Assembly (NCBI GenBank): GCA_017311185.1 | Contig: JAESUZ010002712.1 | Coordinates: forward strand, 22,947 to 86,946 | Reading direction: 5' to 3' | Length of the DNA stretch: 64,000 bases | From: Proteles cristata cristata | Lineage: Eukaryota; Chordata; Mammalia; Carnivora; Hyaenidae | Shown: in pieces, positions 1 to 10,338 of the stretch | How positions within the stretch are numbered: position 1 is the first letter of the stretch | How the letters are laid out: each line of letters opens with the position of its first letter | The notes under the pieces: model-generated | Told to the model about the DNA's origin: nothing | The model's database searches: none | Seen by the model: the letters and a program-made list of their open reading frames with translations, nothing else | Position numbers and translations under genes: made by a program

Positions 1-10
1 ACGTTCCTTA

Positions 11-1150
<1,140 letters not shown>

Positions 1151-1289
1151 GCCGGGGCCAGCCCCATCGCAGGCTTCCAGAGAGCTCTCCTACCGGTCCC
1201 AGGGTCTTCACCTAAAGAAGGTCTTCTGCCTAACGAAGCCCTCCATCCCAGTCCGTTCCAATGTCCCTCGTGTCCTCTCCGCCCGAGAT

Positions 1290-1765
1290 CCGCATCTAAG
1301 ATGTCCCAGGAAACCCCATCGCAGGCAGCCTCCAGGTCCAGGCATCCCATGGACTCCCCATCCCCTGGGTCTGCCAGTCCCAAGTGTCAGATTCCCCGTC
1401 CCATCCAACACCTGGACCTCTTATCTCAGGCGACCTCCGTCCAGTCCACTGCCCGGGTAGTCCTTGGATCTCTCATTCTAGCCGGTCCGTGGACCATTCC
1501 TCCATCCCAGCCAGCCCCCGTGTTCCTCCAGCCCAGGCAGTCCACAGCTCCCTTTTCCCAGGCAGCCCCCGCAACATCACTCCCCTATGCCCACACACAT
1601 CACAGTCATCCCCCGACTCCAGCCAGTTCCTAAACTCTCCATCCAAGTCAGCACCCAAATCCCCAGTCCCAGTCAACCCCAGGATCCCAAAGGTTAGCCA
1701 GTGTCTGGGTCCTCCAACCAAGGCAGTCTCGGGAGCCCATCCCAACAAGCTCTGGGACTTCCCAT
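1290..1765. repeat. C-rich degenerate tandem repeat next to the IQSEC2 island
   Basis: The plus strand is strongly C-rich and G-poor, with recurring near-copies of CCCAGGCAGTCC, CCCAGCCAGCCC, CCAGGCAGCC, CCAAGTCAGC and CCAAGGCAGTC at irregular 20-45 base spacing. This looks like a decayed minisatellite. Open frames crossing it are a by-product of the composition. No gene is seen between the island and 1840. Confidence 0.55.
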
Positions 1766-1839
1766 GGCATCATCCATTCAACTCTCACTTTCTGTCCTCC
1801 TTTGGAGATGCTCTTCTCCATTCTGTCCATCATCTTCAT

Positions 1840-2100
1840 CCAATGAAACTGTACCCATCCTTCAAGACTTAAATGCCTCCTTCCTGAAGCCAACCTTGAT
1901 TTCCCTAGCGAGAAGTGCTTGCTCTCTCTCCTCTGGACCTCCCATTGCACTTCTCTATACTTCTTTTGTGGCACTTGTGGGACAAGTGGAACGCTACTTT
2001 ATAGTGCACTGGTTTATGTTCTTATTATAGCGCATTAGTTTGTGTTCTTGTTTTATGTCCTCTGCCAGGCTGAGCTCCCTAAAGCCAGAAACATGTCTTC
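1840..2100 (-). mobile_element. L2 LINE 3'-end fragment (antisense)
   Basis: The text around 1855-2095 (CATCCTTCAAGACTTAAATG, then a 'CTGCCAGGCTGAGCTCCC' block) reads like the reverse complement of a diverged L2 3' end. Assigned by similarity to remembered consensus only. Confidence 0.5.
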
Positions 2101-2124
2101 ATTCATCTTTGTGAGCAGGCTGAG

Positions 2125-2276
2125 GTAGAGGAGAAAGCACACGTTTTGCAATCAGACAAAACCGGATTTAAATTCCATCTTCTCCTCTCTGAACTTCCAT
2201 TTCCCTATCAATAACACCTGCCTCACAGAAGTAGTCTTGGGAAAAAGCACGTAAAAACACTTGGCACAGAAGACAC
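2125..2276 (+). mobile_element. MIR SINE, diverged
   Basis: The order of sub-motifs (pre-core 'GCAATCAGACAAAACCGG', central 'CCATTTCCCTATCAATAA', then the 'GCACGTAAAAACACTTGGCA' tail) follows MIR. The SINE at 2284 inserted just after its 3' end. Confidence 0.6.
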
Positions 2277-2283
2277 AACCTGG

Positions 2284-2508
2284 GGGGCGCCTGGGTGGCT
2301 CAGTCGGTTAAGCGTCCGACTTCGACTAAGGTCATGATCTCACAGTTGGTGGGTTCGAGCCCCTCGTCGGGCTCTGTGCTGACAGCTAGCTCAGAGCCTG
2401 GAGCCTGCTTCAGATTCTGTGTCTCCCTCTCTCTCTACCCCTCCCTGCTCTCTCTCTCTCTCAGAAATAAATAGAAAACATTTTAAAAATTAAAAAAAAA
2501 AAAAAAGA
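2284..2508 (+). mobile_element. Felid tRNA-derived SINE (SINEC_Fc type)
   Basis: It starts GGGCGCCTGGGTGGCTCAGT, has the GGTTCGAGCCC B-box, a CT-rich tail and a poly(A) run at 2492-2506. It is flanked by a target-site duplication, AAGACACAACCTGGG (2269-2283) and AAGACACAACCCGGG (2509-2523). It carries the 'GACAGCTAGCTCAGAGCC' variant. Confidence 0.95.
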
Positions 2509-2524
2509 AAGACACAACCCGGGG

Positions 2525-2770
2525 AATAGGAGAAAATATTTGCAAATGATATATCTGATAAGAGTTTCGTATTCATAATATGCAAAGAACTCCACCCCCC
2601 TCTCCACTGTTGTTACAGCCCAACAACAAAACAACCCAATTTTTTTTTGAATGGGCAAAGAATTTGAAGAGACATTTCTCCAGAGAAGTTGTACAAATGA
2701 CCAGTAAGCTCATGAAAAGATGCTCAGCATCATTAGCCACCAGCAAAATGCAGATCAAAAAACAAAATGA
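2525..2770 (+). mobile_element. L1 ORF2 3' fragment, left part of an L1 split by the RPSA retrocopy
   Basis: The translation contains an L1 ORF2 C-terminal block (AKNLKRHFSREV, then LMKRCSASLA and MQIKKQNE). It breaks off near 2770, and the same element resumes at about 3820 after the RPSA copy. Confidence 0.85.
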
Positions 2771-2771
2771 A

Positions 2772-3776
2772 TTTTCTGAGCTACCCACAAGGTATATTGT
2801 TCTGGGTTTCTGTCATAACCTAAAGGGAAACTTTCACAATTTCCAGAGCCCTTGGGGCCCTGCAGATGAAGGAGGGGGCTGTCCTGAAATTCCTTGCAGC
2901 AAGAACCCTCTTAGGTGGTGCCAACTTTGACTTCCAACCTTGACTTCCAAGTGAAACAGTGCATGTACAAAAGGAAAAGTTAAGGCATCTACATCTTAAA
3001 TCTGAAGAGAACCTAAGAGAAGCTTCTGTTGGTAGCCGTTGAAAACCCAGCTGATGTCAGTGTCATATCCTCCAGGAATACTGGCCAGCAAGCTGTGCTG
3101 AAGATTTCTACTGCCGCTGGGGCCACTCCTATTGCTGGCCACTTCACTCCTAGAAGCTTCACTAAACAGATCAAGGCAGCCTCCCAGGAGCCATGACTAC
3201 TGGTCGGTCCTAAGCTGACCACCAGCCTGTCACAGAGGTTTCTTATGTTAACCTGCCTACCATTGCTCTGTGTTACACAGACTCTTCTCTGTGCCATGTG
3301 GACATTGCCATCCCATGCAACAGCAAAGGAGCACCTCAGTGGGTCTAATATGGTGGATGCTGGACCAGAAGGTTCTTTGTGTGCGCGCATGGTATCATCT
3401 CCCGTGAGCACCCATGGGAGATCATGCCTGATCTCTATTCATGCAGAGATCCTCAAAACATTGAAAAGAAAGAGCAGGCCACTGCTGAAAAGGCTGTGTC
3501 TAAAAAGGAATTTCAAGGTGAATTTACCGCTCCAGCTCCTGAGTTTACTGTTACTCAACCCAAGGTCACAGACTGGTCTGAAGGTGTGCATATGCCTTTA
3601 GCGCCTTTCCAGTACTTCCCTATTGAAGACTGGAGTGCTCAGCCCACCACTGAAGACTGGTCCGAAGCTCCCACTGAATGGATAGGAATAACCGCTGGGC
3701 GGTCTTAAACTGTTCTTCCACAGGCTCTTAAACAAAAAAATGGAAATAAGGTTGTTGAAAAATAAACATCAGCTTC

Positions 3777-3780
<4 letters not shown>
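2772..3780 (+). pseudogene. RPSA: RPSA processed pseudogene (40S ribosomal protein SA / laminin receptor)
   Basis: An intronless, nearly full-length copy of RPSA mRNA. It has the 5' UTR (TTTTCT...AAAGGGAAACTTTCACAA, to 2838), a coding remnant from 2839 (start codon mutated to ATT) to the terminal TAA at 3706-3708, and the 3' UTR with AATAAA at 3761-3766. Recognisable peptides include [30 protein letters not shown]-like [21 protein letters not shown] and EDWSAQP. It is dead: at least three codons are now stops (in the KRKS-GIY block, the LKRT-EKLLL block and after SQEP). There are also frame breaks, and a few codons are missing near the C-terminus. It inserted in the sense direction into an L1. 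The tail that should be poly(A) is now a CA microsatellite. Spliced RPSA mRNA is a frequent source of mammalian retrocopies. The region 3379-3708 is still open, but I infer no function. Confidence 0.95.

Positions 3781-3819
<39 letters not shown>
3781..3819. repeat. (CA)n microsatellite at the tail of the RPSA retrocopy
   Basis: About 19 CA units directly follow the retrocopy 3' end and precede resumed L1 sequence. It occupies the place of the expected poly(A) tail. Confidence 0.95.
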
Positions 3820-3820
<1 letters not shown>

Positions 3821-4530
3821 ACTTCACACCCACTGTGGTAGGTAAAATAAAAAGGACAGACCGGAAGTATTAGCAAGCATGTGGAGAAACTGGAACCCAT
3901 TCACTGCTGATTGGGATGTAAAATGGTGTGGTCACTTTGGAAAACAGTTTGAAATTTTCTCAAAATGGTAAACATAGAGTTACCATATGACCCAGGAATT
4001 TTACTTCTAGGTATATACCCAAAAGAAATGAAAACATATGTCCACACAAAAACTTTCACATGAACATTCATAGCAGCATTATTCATAATAGCCAAAACAT
4101 AGAAACAATCAAATGTTCGTCTGCTGATGAATGGACAAACAAAATAGGGTGTATCCACACAATGGAGTATTATTAAGCCATAAAAAGGAATAAAGTACTG
4201 ACCCATACTAAAACGTGGATGAGCCTTAAAAACATTGTGGTACATGAGACACAAAATGTTACATATTGTGATTTCACTTTTATAAAATTCCAGAATAGGC
4301 AAATTCATACAGACAAAAAGCACAGTGATGGTTGCCAGGCATGTGCTGGGGAAAGAGGAGTGACTGATAAAAGGTATGGGGTTTCTTGGAGGGAGAATGA
4401 AAATTTCTAAAATTAGATTGCGGTGATGGTTGCACAGCTCTGTTAATTAAAAATCACTGAACTGTACGTTTTTAAAGCAGAATTTTATGATATGTGATTT
4501 TTATCTCAATAAAGCTAGTTTAAAAAAAGC
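3820..4530 (+). mobile_element. L1 3' part, right half of the interrupted L1
   Basis: It resumes with CCACTTCACACCCACTGTGG and runs through the standard L1 3' order: 'GGAGAAACTGGAACCC', 'CCATATGACCCAGGAATTTT', 'GGTATATACCCAAAAGAAAT', 'CAATGGAGTATTATTAAGCC'. It ends with 'TATCTCAATAAAGCTAGTTT' at about 4521. Confidence 0.85.
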
Positions 4531-4531
4531 A

Positions 4532-4780
4532 GGGGCGCCTGGATGGCTCAGTCGGTTGGGCGTCCAACTTCGGCTCAGGTCACGATCTCACGGTTCGTGG
4601 GTTTGAGCCCATGTCGGGCTCTGTGTTCTCAGCTAGCTCAGAGCCTGGAGCCTGCTTCAGATTCTGTGCCTCCCTCTCTCTCTGACCCTCCCCTGCTCAT
4701 GCTCTCTCTCTCTCTCTCTCTCAGAAATGAAAAAAAACATTAAAAAATGTTTTTAAATAATATAAATAAATAAATAAAAC
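4532..4780 (+). mobile_element. Felid SINE (SINEC_Fc type)
   Basis: GGGGCGCCTGGATGGCTCAG head, B-box, CT-rich tail, AT-rich end with TAAA repeats (to about 4777). It inserted at the 3' end of the preceding L1. It shares the 'AGCTAGCTCAGAGCC' variant with the copy at 2284. Confidence 0.93.
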
Positions 4781-4829
4781 CAAATACCTTGCACAAAGTA
4801 TAGCACAGAACAGCAGCCACAGTTATAAT

Positions 4830-5010
4830 AACTAACACATCTATGGAGCTTACTATGTGCCGGGCACTCTGCTAAGCATTTTACATGTATGAGCTCACTT
4901 ATTCCTCATGACAATCCAATGAGGTTGGCAGTGCTATTAGCCGCATGTTATAGGTAAGGAAACCCAGAGGTTGAATTGGCTTGCCCAGAAGGATAGCCCA
5001 GATGCTCAGA
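4830..5010 (+). mobile_element. MIR SINE
   Basis: The classic MIR 3' half: ACTATGTGCCGGGCACTCTG, 'TAAGCATTTTACATGTATGA', then a diverged 'AGGTAAGGAAACCCAGAGG' and 'TTGCCCAGAAGG'. Confidence 0.75.
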
Positions 5011-5199
5011 TGTTTCCTTCTCACTTCTTTGTATCTTTTCTCAGTACTTTATATATAAAAAAGGTGGTACCCCATAAGTGTTAAATTAACACATTCATCA
5101 AATACTTCTATTTATCCAGTAATCACTTACAGAATATTTATTATGTTCTAGGCAATACCTGCACTGTCATCTTTATTCTTGTTCTCTCCTTCAGATTCC

Positions 5200-5403
5200 C
5201 TGTAGGGTATGGGGCAAATGGGTACAAATGTTCATTCACAAAATACTTATTGCATGTCTGCTATGTGTTAAGCACTGTTCTAGATGCTGAGGATATAGCA
5301 ATGAACAAAATAGACAACAATCCCTAACCTCACGGAGCTGACATTCTGGTGGGGCAGACAGAGAGATAATAAGCAAATAGAATATAAAGAGCATGTTGGA
5401 TGG
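5200..5403 (+). mobile_element. L2 LINE, left part (split by an MLT1 LTR)
   Basis: Reads GCACTGTTCTAGATGCTGAG, 'AGCAATGAACAAAATAGACA', 'CTAACCTCACGGAGCTGACA', an L2 3' region. The element continues after the LTR. Confidence 0.7.
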
Positions 5404-5577
5404 TGTACTAGATTGAATAGTATCCCCCCAAAACTTGAGGTCCACCTTGTGAATGTGATCTTATTTGGAAATAAAAGTCTTTGCAGATGTAATCAAGTTA
5501 AGGCGAGATCATGCTCTTTTAGCGTGGGTCCTAACCAATGACTGGTATCCTTATAAGAAGAGGGAAATTTGGACATA

Positions 5578-5629
<52 letters not shown>

Positions 5630-5881
5630 AAGAATGACACGTGAAGAAAGAGCCAGAGATTGGAGTCAACAAGCCAAGGAATGCCAAGGATTGCCAGCAA
5701 CCACGAGAAGTAGGAAAGAACAAGGAGGGATTCTTCCCTAGAGACTTCAGAGAGAGCATGGCCCTGGCAACACCTTGACTTTGGACTTCTAGCCCCCAGA
5801 ACTGTGAGAGATTAAATTTCCATGGTTTTAAGTCACCCAGTTTGTGATAGTTTTTTACAGCAGTTCCAGGAGACTAACATA
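5404..5881 (+). mobile_element. MLT1-type (MaLR) solo LTR
   Basis: It begins TGTACTAGATTGAATAGTAT and runs through 'GTGATCTTATTTGGAAATAA', 'CTTATAAGAAGAGGGAAATT', 'GCCAAGGATTGCCAGCAACC' and 'AAGTCACCCAGTTTGTGATA'. It ends in CTAACATA. A perfect 5-bp duplication GATGG flanks it (5399-5403 and 5882-5886). No internal retroviral sequence is present. An (AC)n run sits at 5579-5626. Confidence 0.9.
5579..5626. repeat. (AC)n microsatellite inside the MLT1 LTR
   Basis: About 24 uninterrupted AC units, grown from the 'GACACAGAGACACAC' segment normal for this LTR. Confidence 0.95.
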
Positions 5882-6470
5882 GATGGTGATAGATGCTCTG
5901 GAGAAAGACAACATGGGAAAGGATGACAGAGAGCCCTGGGTGAATCAGCCTGTGCCCCCAGGGAGCTTCCTGTCTAGTCAGAGAACTACGACCCTAAATC
6001 ACAAACAGGACCAACAAGACCATATATAAAGCGCCAGAGTGGTGGCACCAGGCCTGGGGTGCTAGGAGGTCTTTATGGATGAGCTTAGGATTTCGACAGG
6101 TGGAAATGGTAGAGCAGAGAAATACCTGTTGAAGGGAACCACGTGTGGTGGGAGGAAAGGAGCAGTCAGTAAAACAGTGTGTATTTAGGGAACCACACAC
6201 AATTTGGTTGAAGAGGGCACAAGAGATGCGTGCATGAGCTGGTGTGTGTGTGTGTGTTTGCGCGTGCGTGTGTGTTGTAAGGGATAGGAGGCAGTGGGAA
6301 GACATGGCTTGATTTAGCTTGGAGAAGTCTCCATTGCCAAGCTGAAGCATCTGGACCTTTTCTTATAGGCAATGAAAAGTCATGGTACATTTTTGAGCAA
6401 GAGAGCAACATGGTAGGCAGGGAGGGGGTCCACATGGATATTATATGTACCAAATATTACACACTACAAG
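5882..6470 (+). mobile_element. L2 LINE, right part
   Basis: It resumes with GATGGTGATAGATGCTCTGG and later has 'GGTCTTTATGGATGAGCTTA' and 'AGGCAATGAAAAGTCATGGT', in L2 order. A short (TG)n run with GCG interruptions is at 6240-6276. Confidence 0.6.
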
Positions 6471-6925
6471 GTGAGTCTTGTATTGGTTCGTTGTTATTTA
6501 GCAAAGACTGCAGTACTACCCTTTTTTCCCCTGCCTGCTGGCCCCCGGAGTCATTTCCCAGGAGCCTCAACCCCTGCTATGACTGTTCCAATTCCCCTTA
6601 CCCTAGAGCCAGCTTTGCCAAGGAATATAGAGCTTGAGCAGGAAAGAACCCTGAAAACCACATCTCACCACTGCCAGTAGCCAGTCAACAAGAACTCATC
6701 ATGATAATGAGAGCCAGGAAATATTTTCCTCAGATGCAAAGGTGGCATCTGTTCAAATTGGTTTTTCCTATTGGGTTCTCACAGCTCTGTCCACAAACAG
6801 ATCTTCTCTTATACCGGTTAGCTGCCAGACGTAAAACAGGAAAATCAAAATTAAAAACAACAACAACAACAACATTGGTTTTTCCATCAAATCATTGCTT
6901 TTTCCATCAAGGCGTTTACAGTCCA
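6471..6925. other. Unassigned intergenic sequence
   Basis: No gene is recognised. There is a short (CAA)n run at 6853-6873 and a local duplication of 'TTTTTCCATCAA' at 6881-6910. Confidence 0.5.
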
Positions 6926-7115
6926 GGGCGCCTGGGTGTCTCAGCTGGTTAAGCATCCAACTCTTGATTTAGGCTCAGGTCATGATCTCATGGTTCATGG
7001 GTTTGAGCCCTGCATCGGGCTCTGTGCTCACAGCACAGAGTCTGCTTTGGATCCTCTGTCTCTCTCTCTCTCTGCCCCTTCCCCATTCTCTCTCTCTCTT
7101 CTCTCTCTCTGTCTC

Positions 7116-7176
<61 letters not shown>

Positions 7177-7200
7177 AATGTTAAAAAATAACTTTAAAAA
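6926..7200 (+). mobile_element. Felid SINE with expanded CT/CTGT/CA tail
   Basis: GGGCGCCTGGGTGTCTCAGC head and B-box. The usual CT-rich tail has grown into a composite run of TC, CTGT and CA units (about 7060-7177). Confidence 0.92.
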
Positions 7201-7990
7201 AGCTTATAGTTCAGAATATCAGCGCTGAAGTGACCAAAGAGATTAACTCATTTTTCACATGAGGACACTGAGAACTCAGGAGAAATGATTTGCACATTCT
7301 TGCTGTGCAACTGCTGGGCTGCAATCCCTTACTTGGGCTATTTCCTGAGGTCTGGTGTTCCAAAGAGTCTTAAGACTGCAGACTTTAAAGAGCAGAATGG
7401 TAGGAAAGTGACCATCTGTGAGGAGCGTAGGGGAATGAAAAAGGAAGGAAAAAGGAAGTCTCTCATCTCTGTGGGGATCCCTGAAGAGATAGATATCGGT
7501 GCTTAAAACTGAGACAGTATTTAGCTAATTAGTTAATCATCTTTCCAGCCCTCTTTCCCCTAGCGGGGAAAGGGGCAAGATATATCCAAAGTACCCGTCA
7601 GTCCTGAACAGTCTCACAGAAAACACTCCTAATAGGCTAGTCTGGAGTTTTGTTTCAGGAAAAATTTCCTCTCTGAAGATGATTTGTAAGCTTGATCCTG
7701 TCAGAACATAAAACCACATAACCCAGTGTGTTTCCAAATTTGTCCTAGCTGCCATAAAACTTTGAGCCAAATTCAGAGTCCAATTATAATCCAGTTCATT
7801 TTAGGTACCTGGCAACATTTATTCGTGCTTCCTTTGCATGGTCTCTGGTCTGTTTCCTTCCACATTTTTATCCCTAATTGTCTTTCTTTCATGTTGTAAC
7901 TGATGAGCCTCCTAATATCCTATTTAAAGTAGGCGGGATATAAATTTTACATAAACTAAACTCTATTTACAGATGCAAAGGGGATTTGAA
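7201..7990. other. Unassigned intergenic sequence with a MIR-like stretch
   Basis: 7205-7330 resembles a decayed MIR ('CATGAGGACACTGAGAACTC'). The rest, to about 7990, shows no gene and no family I can name. Confidence 0.4.
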
Positions 7991-8356
7991 CTAGTGAAGA
8001 ACATTTGAAGGAACAGATGATATTTGGCCTAGAAGAGAGCAGGCTTATGAAGACATGATTACTGTCTTCAAATAACCAGGAGGCTGTCAAGAGGGCAATG
8101 TGGTGGAATTATTATGCTTAGCTCCAAAGGGCACAACTAGAAGCAATGGGTGAAAATTACAGGGAGACAAATTCCCTGAGGGAGGAAACCTCTCACAGGC
8201 GAAGCTTAGTAAAAATGGGGAGTTCATTGCTGGAGGTCTTCAAATAGTGGCTGGACGGCCTCATTTGGAGGGTCTGTTGCACAGGGAATGGGAACATTGG
8301 ACGGAGGGGCTGGTTAAGATGATTTGAAAGCCCCTTTCTGGTCCTAATAGATGCAA
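7990..8356 (+). mobile_element. L3/CR1 LINE remnant
   Basis: The order of conserved blocks is that of CR1/L3 3' ends: 'GGCCTAGAAGAGAGCAGGCT', 'AGACATGATTACTGTCTTCA', 'CACAACTAGAAGCAATGGGT', 'GCTGGAGGTCTTCAAATAGT', then 'TTTGAAAGCCCCTTTCTGGT'. One of the oldest repeats in the window. Confidence 0.75.
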
Positions 8357-9125
8357 AATGCAGCTCTGGGTGTAGAAAAGAAGACTGAGGAGTGGGGGGA
8401 CGAGTGGGGAAAGGAGATAGGAAAGAAAGAGACTGAAGTTCATCAAATGCTAGAACATTCTAGTCAAAAGCAGCGAACCCTAACTGCTTCTGAGATGCTC
8501 GCAAAGGGGAGAGTGGTCCAGAAACAGAATCCCAGGCTGCATTTCCCCAGTCCTATTCCATGTGACTCCTATGCGGCAGGAGAAATGAAAGTATCAGCTC
8601 CATCGCTCCCACTGCTGTTATTCAGGAAAGAGCACATCAAAACTGTTAGAGCTGGAAGGAGACTTAGAGATCGTATAATCTCAACCCCTCATTTTAGAAC
8701 TGGAGAGAAAGAGGCCCCGAGAGTGGAAGGGGCCTGTCTACCAGTCAGCCACTTCACTGACGGTGTGCTGCTGAAGGGCAGGGACCATTTTGTTTACCTT
8801 TCAATCCCCCAACTGGACCTGGCCACAGGGCCTTGCACTTGGCGAATGCACAGGAAGCCGTTAGAAAATCGAACTGAATTGCCCAGAAGAGCTGGAGGTA
8901 GAAGCTAGATCTTTTGATAACCCTCACCCCCTAGCCCATGATGCTTTCCATGACAAAAATTTCATCCGGCTCAGTTCAACAGACATTGATTTGGCATATT
9001 CATGTGCCAATCCCGGAGCTATAGCAAGAGGTGAACAAGAGGCAGGCTGTGCCCTCAAGGAGCAAACAGCTCCTCCTGGGAGCTGGGCTCTTCCCTTCCT
9101 GGGCCCTGCACACCTACTGTTTTCT
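8357..9125. other. Intergenic, diverged MIR/L2-like fragments
   Basis: 8640-8740 has a MIR-like 'CCTCATTTTAGAACTGGAGA' block. 8775-8850 ('GGGCAGGGACCATTTTGTTT') and 8985-9065 read as L2 pieces. The open frame across 8351-8908 has no recognisable domain and I treat it as chance. Confidence 0.4.
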
Positions 9126-9129
9126 TTGC

Positions 9130-9480
9130 CATGGAAAAGCTTTTTGCTGCCTTTGCCTACTTACTGCCTATTCAGCCTTCAGATCTCAGTTCAAATGTCA
9201 GTTCCCCAGCAGCACCGTCTCTCACTCCCAGATGAGGCAGATCCCTCTGACACATGCTCTCAGGGAGTCGTTCTCCCTCCTTGAACTTAGCAAGTATGTA
9301 ATTACATATTGATTTGTGTGGTTCTTTGTTTGCTTCCCCCCTCCCTCCTTCGGTAGACTGTTAGCTCTACCAGGGTAGATACTCCGTCTGTTTTGCTCCC
9401 CACTGTACCATGAGTCTGGCAAAAAGCCTGGGACCTGGTAAGTAAGCAATAAGCAATTCATGTTTGTTGAATACATGAAT
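9130..9480 (-). mobile_element. L2 LINE 3' end (antisense)
   Basis: 'CAGATCTCAGTTCAAATGTC', 'GACTGTTAGCTCTACCAGGG' and 'ATGTTTGTTGAATACATGAA' appear in the order of a reversed L2 3' UTR. Confidence 0.65.
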
Positions 9481-9681
9481 CAACAAACTAATGGAATACA
9501 CAGATAAATCAATTAGAACTACAATTCAACATGATAAGGGATAGAAGGTAATACAGAAATCAATTCCGTAGGAGGGAAGAAGCCAGCTCTTGCATCAACG
9601 AATCTGGCATGGTAGAATATATACACTGCCAGATAATCAAAGCAAGTGGCCAACAGCATAGCCTTAAGACAGTGTCCACTG

Positions 9682-9760
9682 GGGGCGCCTGGCTGGCTGT
9701 CAGTAGAGCATGGGACTCTTAATCTTGGAGTCGTGAGTTTAAGCCCCACGTTGGGTGTAG

Positions 9761-9810
<50 letters not shown>

Positions 9811-9850
9811 GGAAGGAGGGAGGAAGAAAGAAAGAAAAGAAGTGTCTCTT
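9682..9850 (+). mobile_element. Short carnivore SINE (second type) with (GAAA)n tail
   Basis: GGGGCGCCTGGCTGGCTGTC head, then 'ACTCTTAATCTTGGAGTCGT' and 'TTTAAGCCCCACGTTGGGTG', then directly (GAAA)n from about 9762 to 9840. It lacks the long CT-rich body of the commoner felid SINE. Confidence 0.85.
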
Positions 9851-10149
9851 GTGTTCAGACAAACCAAAGTTGTGTGTAGTATCTATTTCCCCAGCACCTG
9901 GAGAAGCAGGGTAGTTCTGCCACAGTGGGACAGACTAGGCATCTGAGTAACAGGCACAACGGGCAAAATCAGACCACATGGGTTTGGTAAGACCGAAAGG
10001 ACGCTCCTGGGATTCGAAATCCACAGATTTCTCTGTTCCTCAGTGATGTCCTCTACAGGAGAAAGACCCACAGGATTGGTTGATCCTGGAATGAGAGGTT
10101 CTGCACCTATTGGGTGGGGGAAGACCTACTCCCAGGCATAAGAGAGTGT

Positions 10150-10162
10150 TGCCCTCTGGTGG
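10150..10162. promoter_or_regulatory. Candidate CTCF motif
   Basis: TGCCCTCTGGTGG matches the reverse form of the CTCF core (CGCCCYCTGGTGG). It sits outside recognised repeats, between IQSEC2 and SMC1A. Single-motif prediction only. Confidence 0.4.
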
Positions 10163-10170
10163 TAATAATG

Positions 10171-10202
10171 ATCATGATCACAATCGTGATCGTGATCATG
10201 AT
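10171..10202. repeat. Small inverted repeat of GATCAT units
   Basis: Left arm ATCATGATCAC (10171-10181) and right arm GTGATCATGAT (10192-10202) are perfect reverse complements around a 10-base spacer. Confidence 0.7.
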
Positions 10203-10230
10203 AATAACAAGTAGTGGATGTGGTCCTTGT

Positions 10231-10338
10231 TAGGGTGACCGACCATCCCAGTTTGCCCAGGGGACTGTTTCACCACCTAACTTCCACTTTCCAGGGAACC
10301 TCTGAGTCCCAAGCAAACAGTAACAGTTGGTCACCCTA
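10231..10338. mobile_element. 108-bp DNA-transposon-like element with perfect terminal inverted repeats (MITE)
   Basis: It begins TAGGGTGACC and ends GGTCACCCTA, perfect 10-base inverted ends that include terminal TA dinucleotides. The inside has no coding capacity. The second arm of an inner palindromic pair ('CCCAGTTTGCCCAGGGGAC' versus 'CTCTGAGTCCCAAGCAAAC') is decayed. I do not assign a family. Confidence 0.75.

Noticed and set aside
2284..2360. tRNA gene (A- and B-box-like sequence)
   Set aside because: The boxes belong to the tRNA-derived head of the felid SINE; the same holds for every other SINE copy in the window.
8351..8908. 185-codon plus-strand open frame
   Set aside because: It spans MIR/L2 fragments; no family resemblance.
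9676..9690. Second CTCF-like motif at the SINE junction (CCACTGGGGGCGCC)
   Set aside because: One base short of the core spacing and partly made by the SINE head; not convincing.
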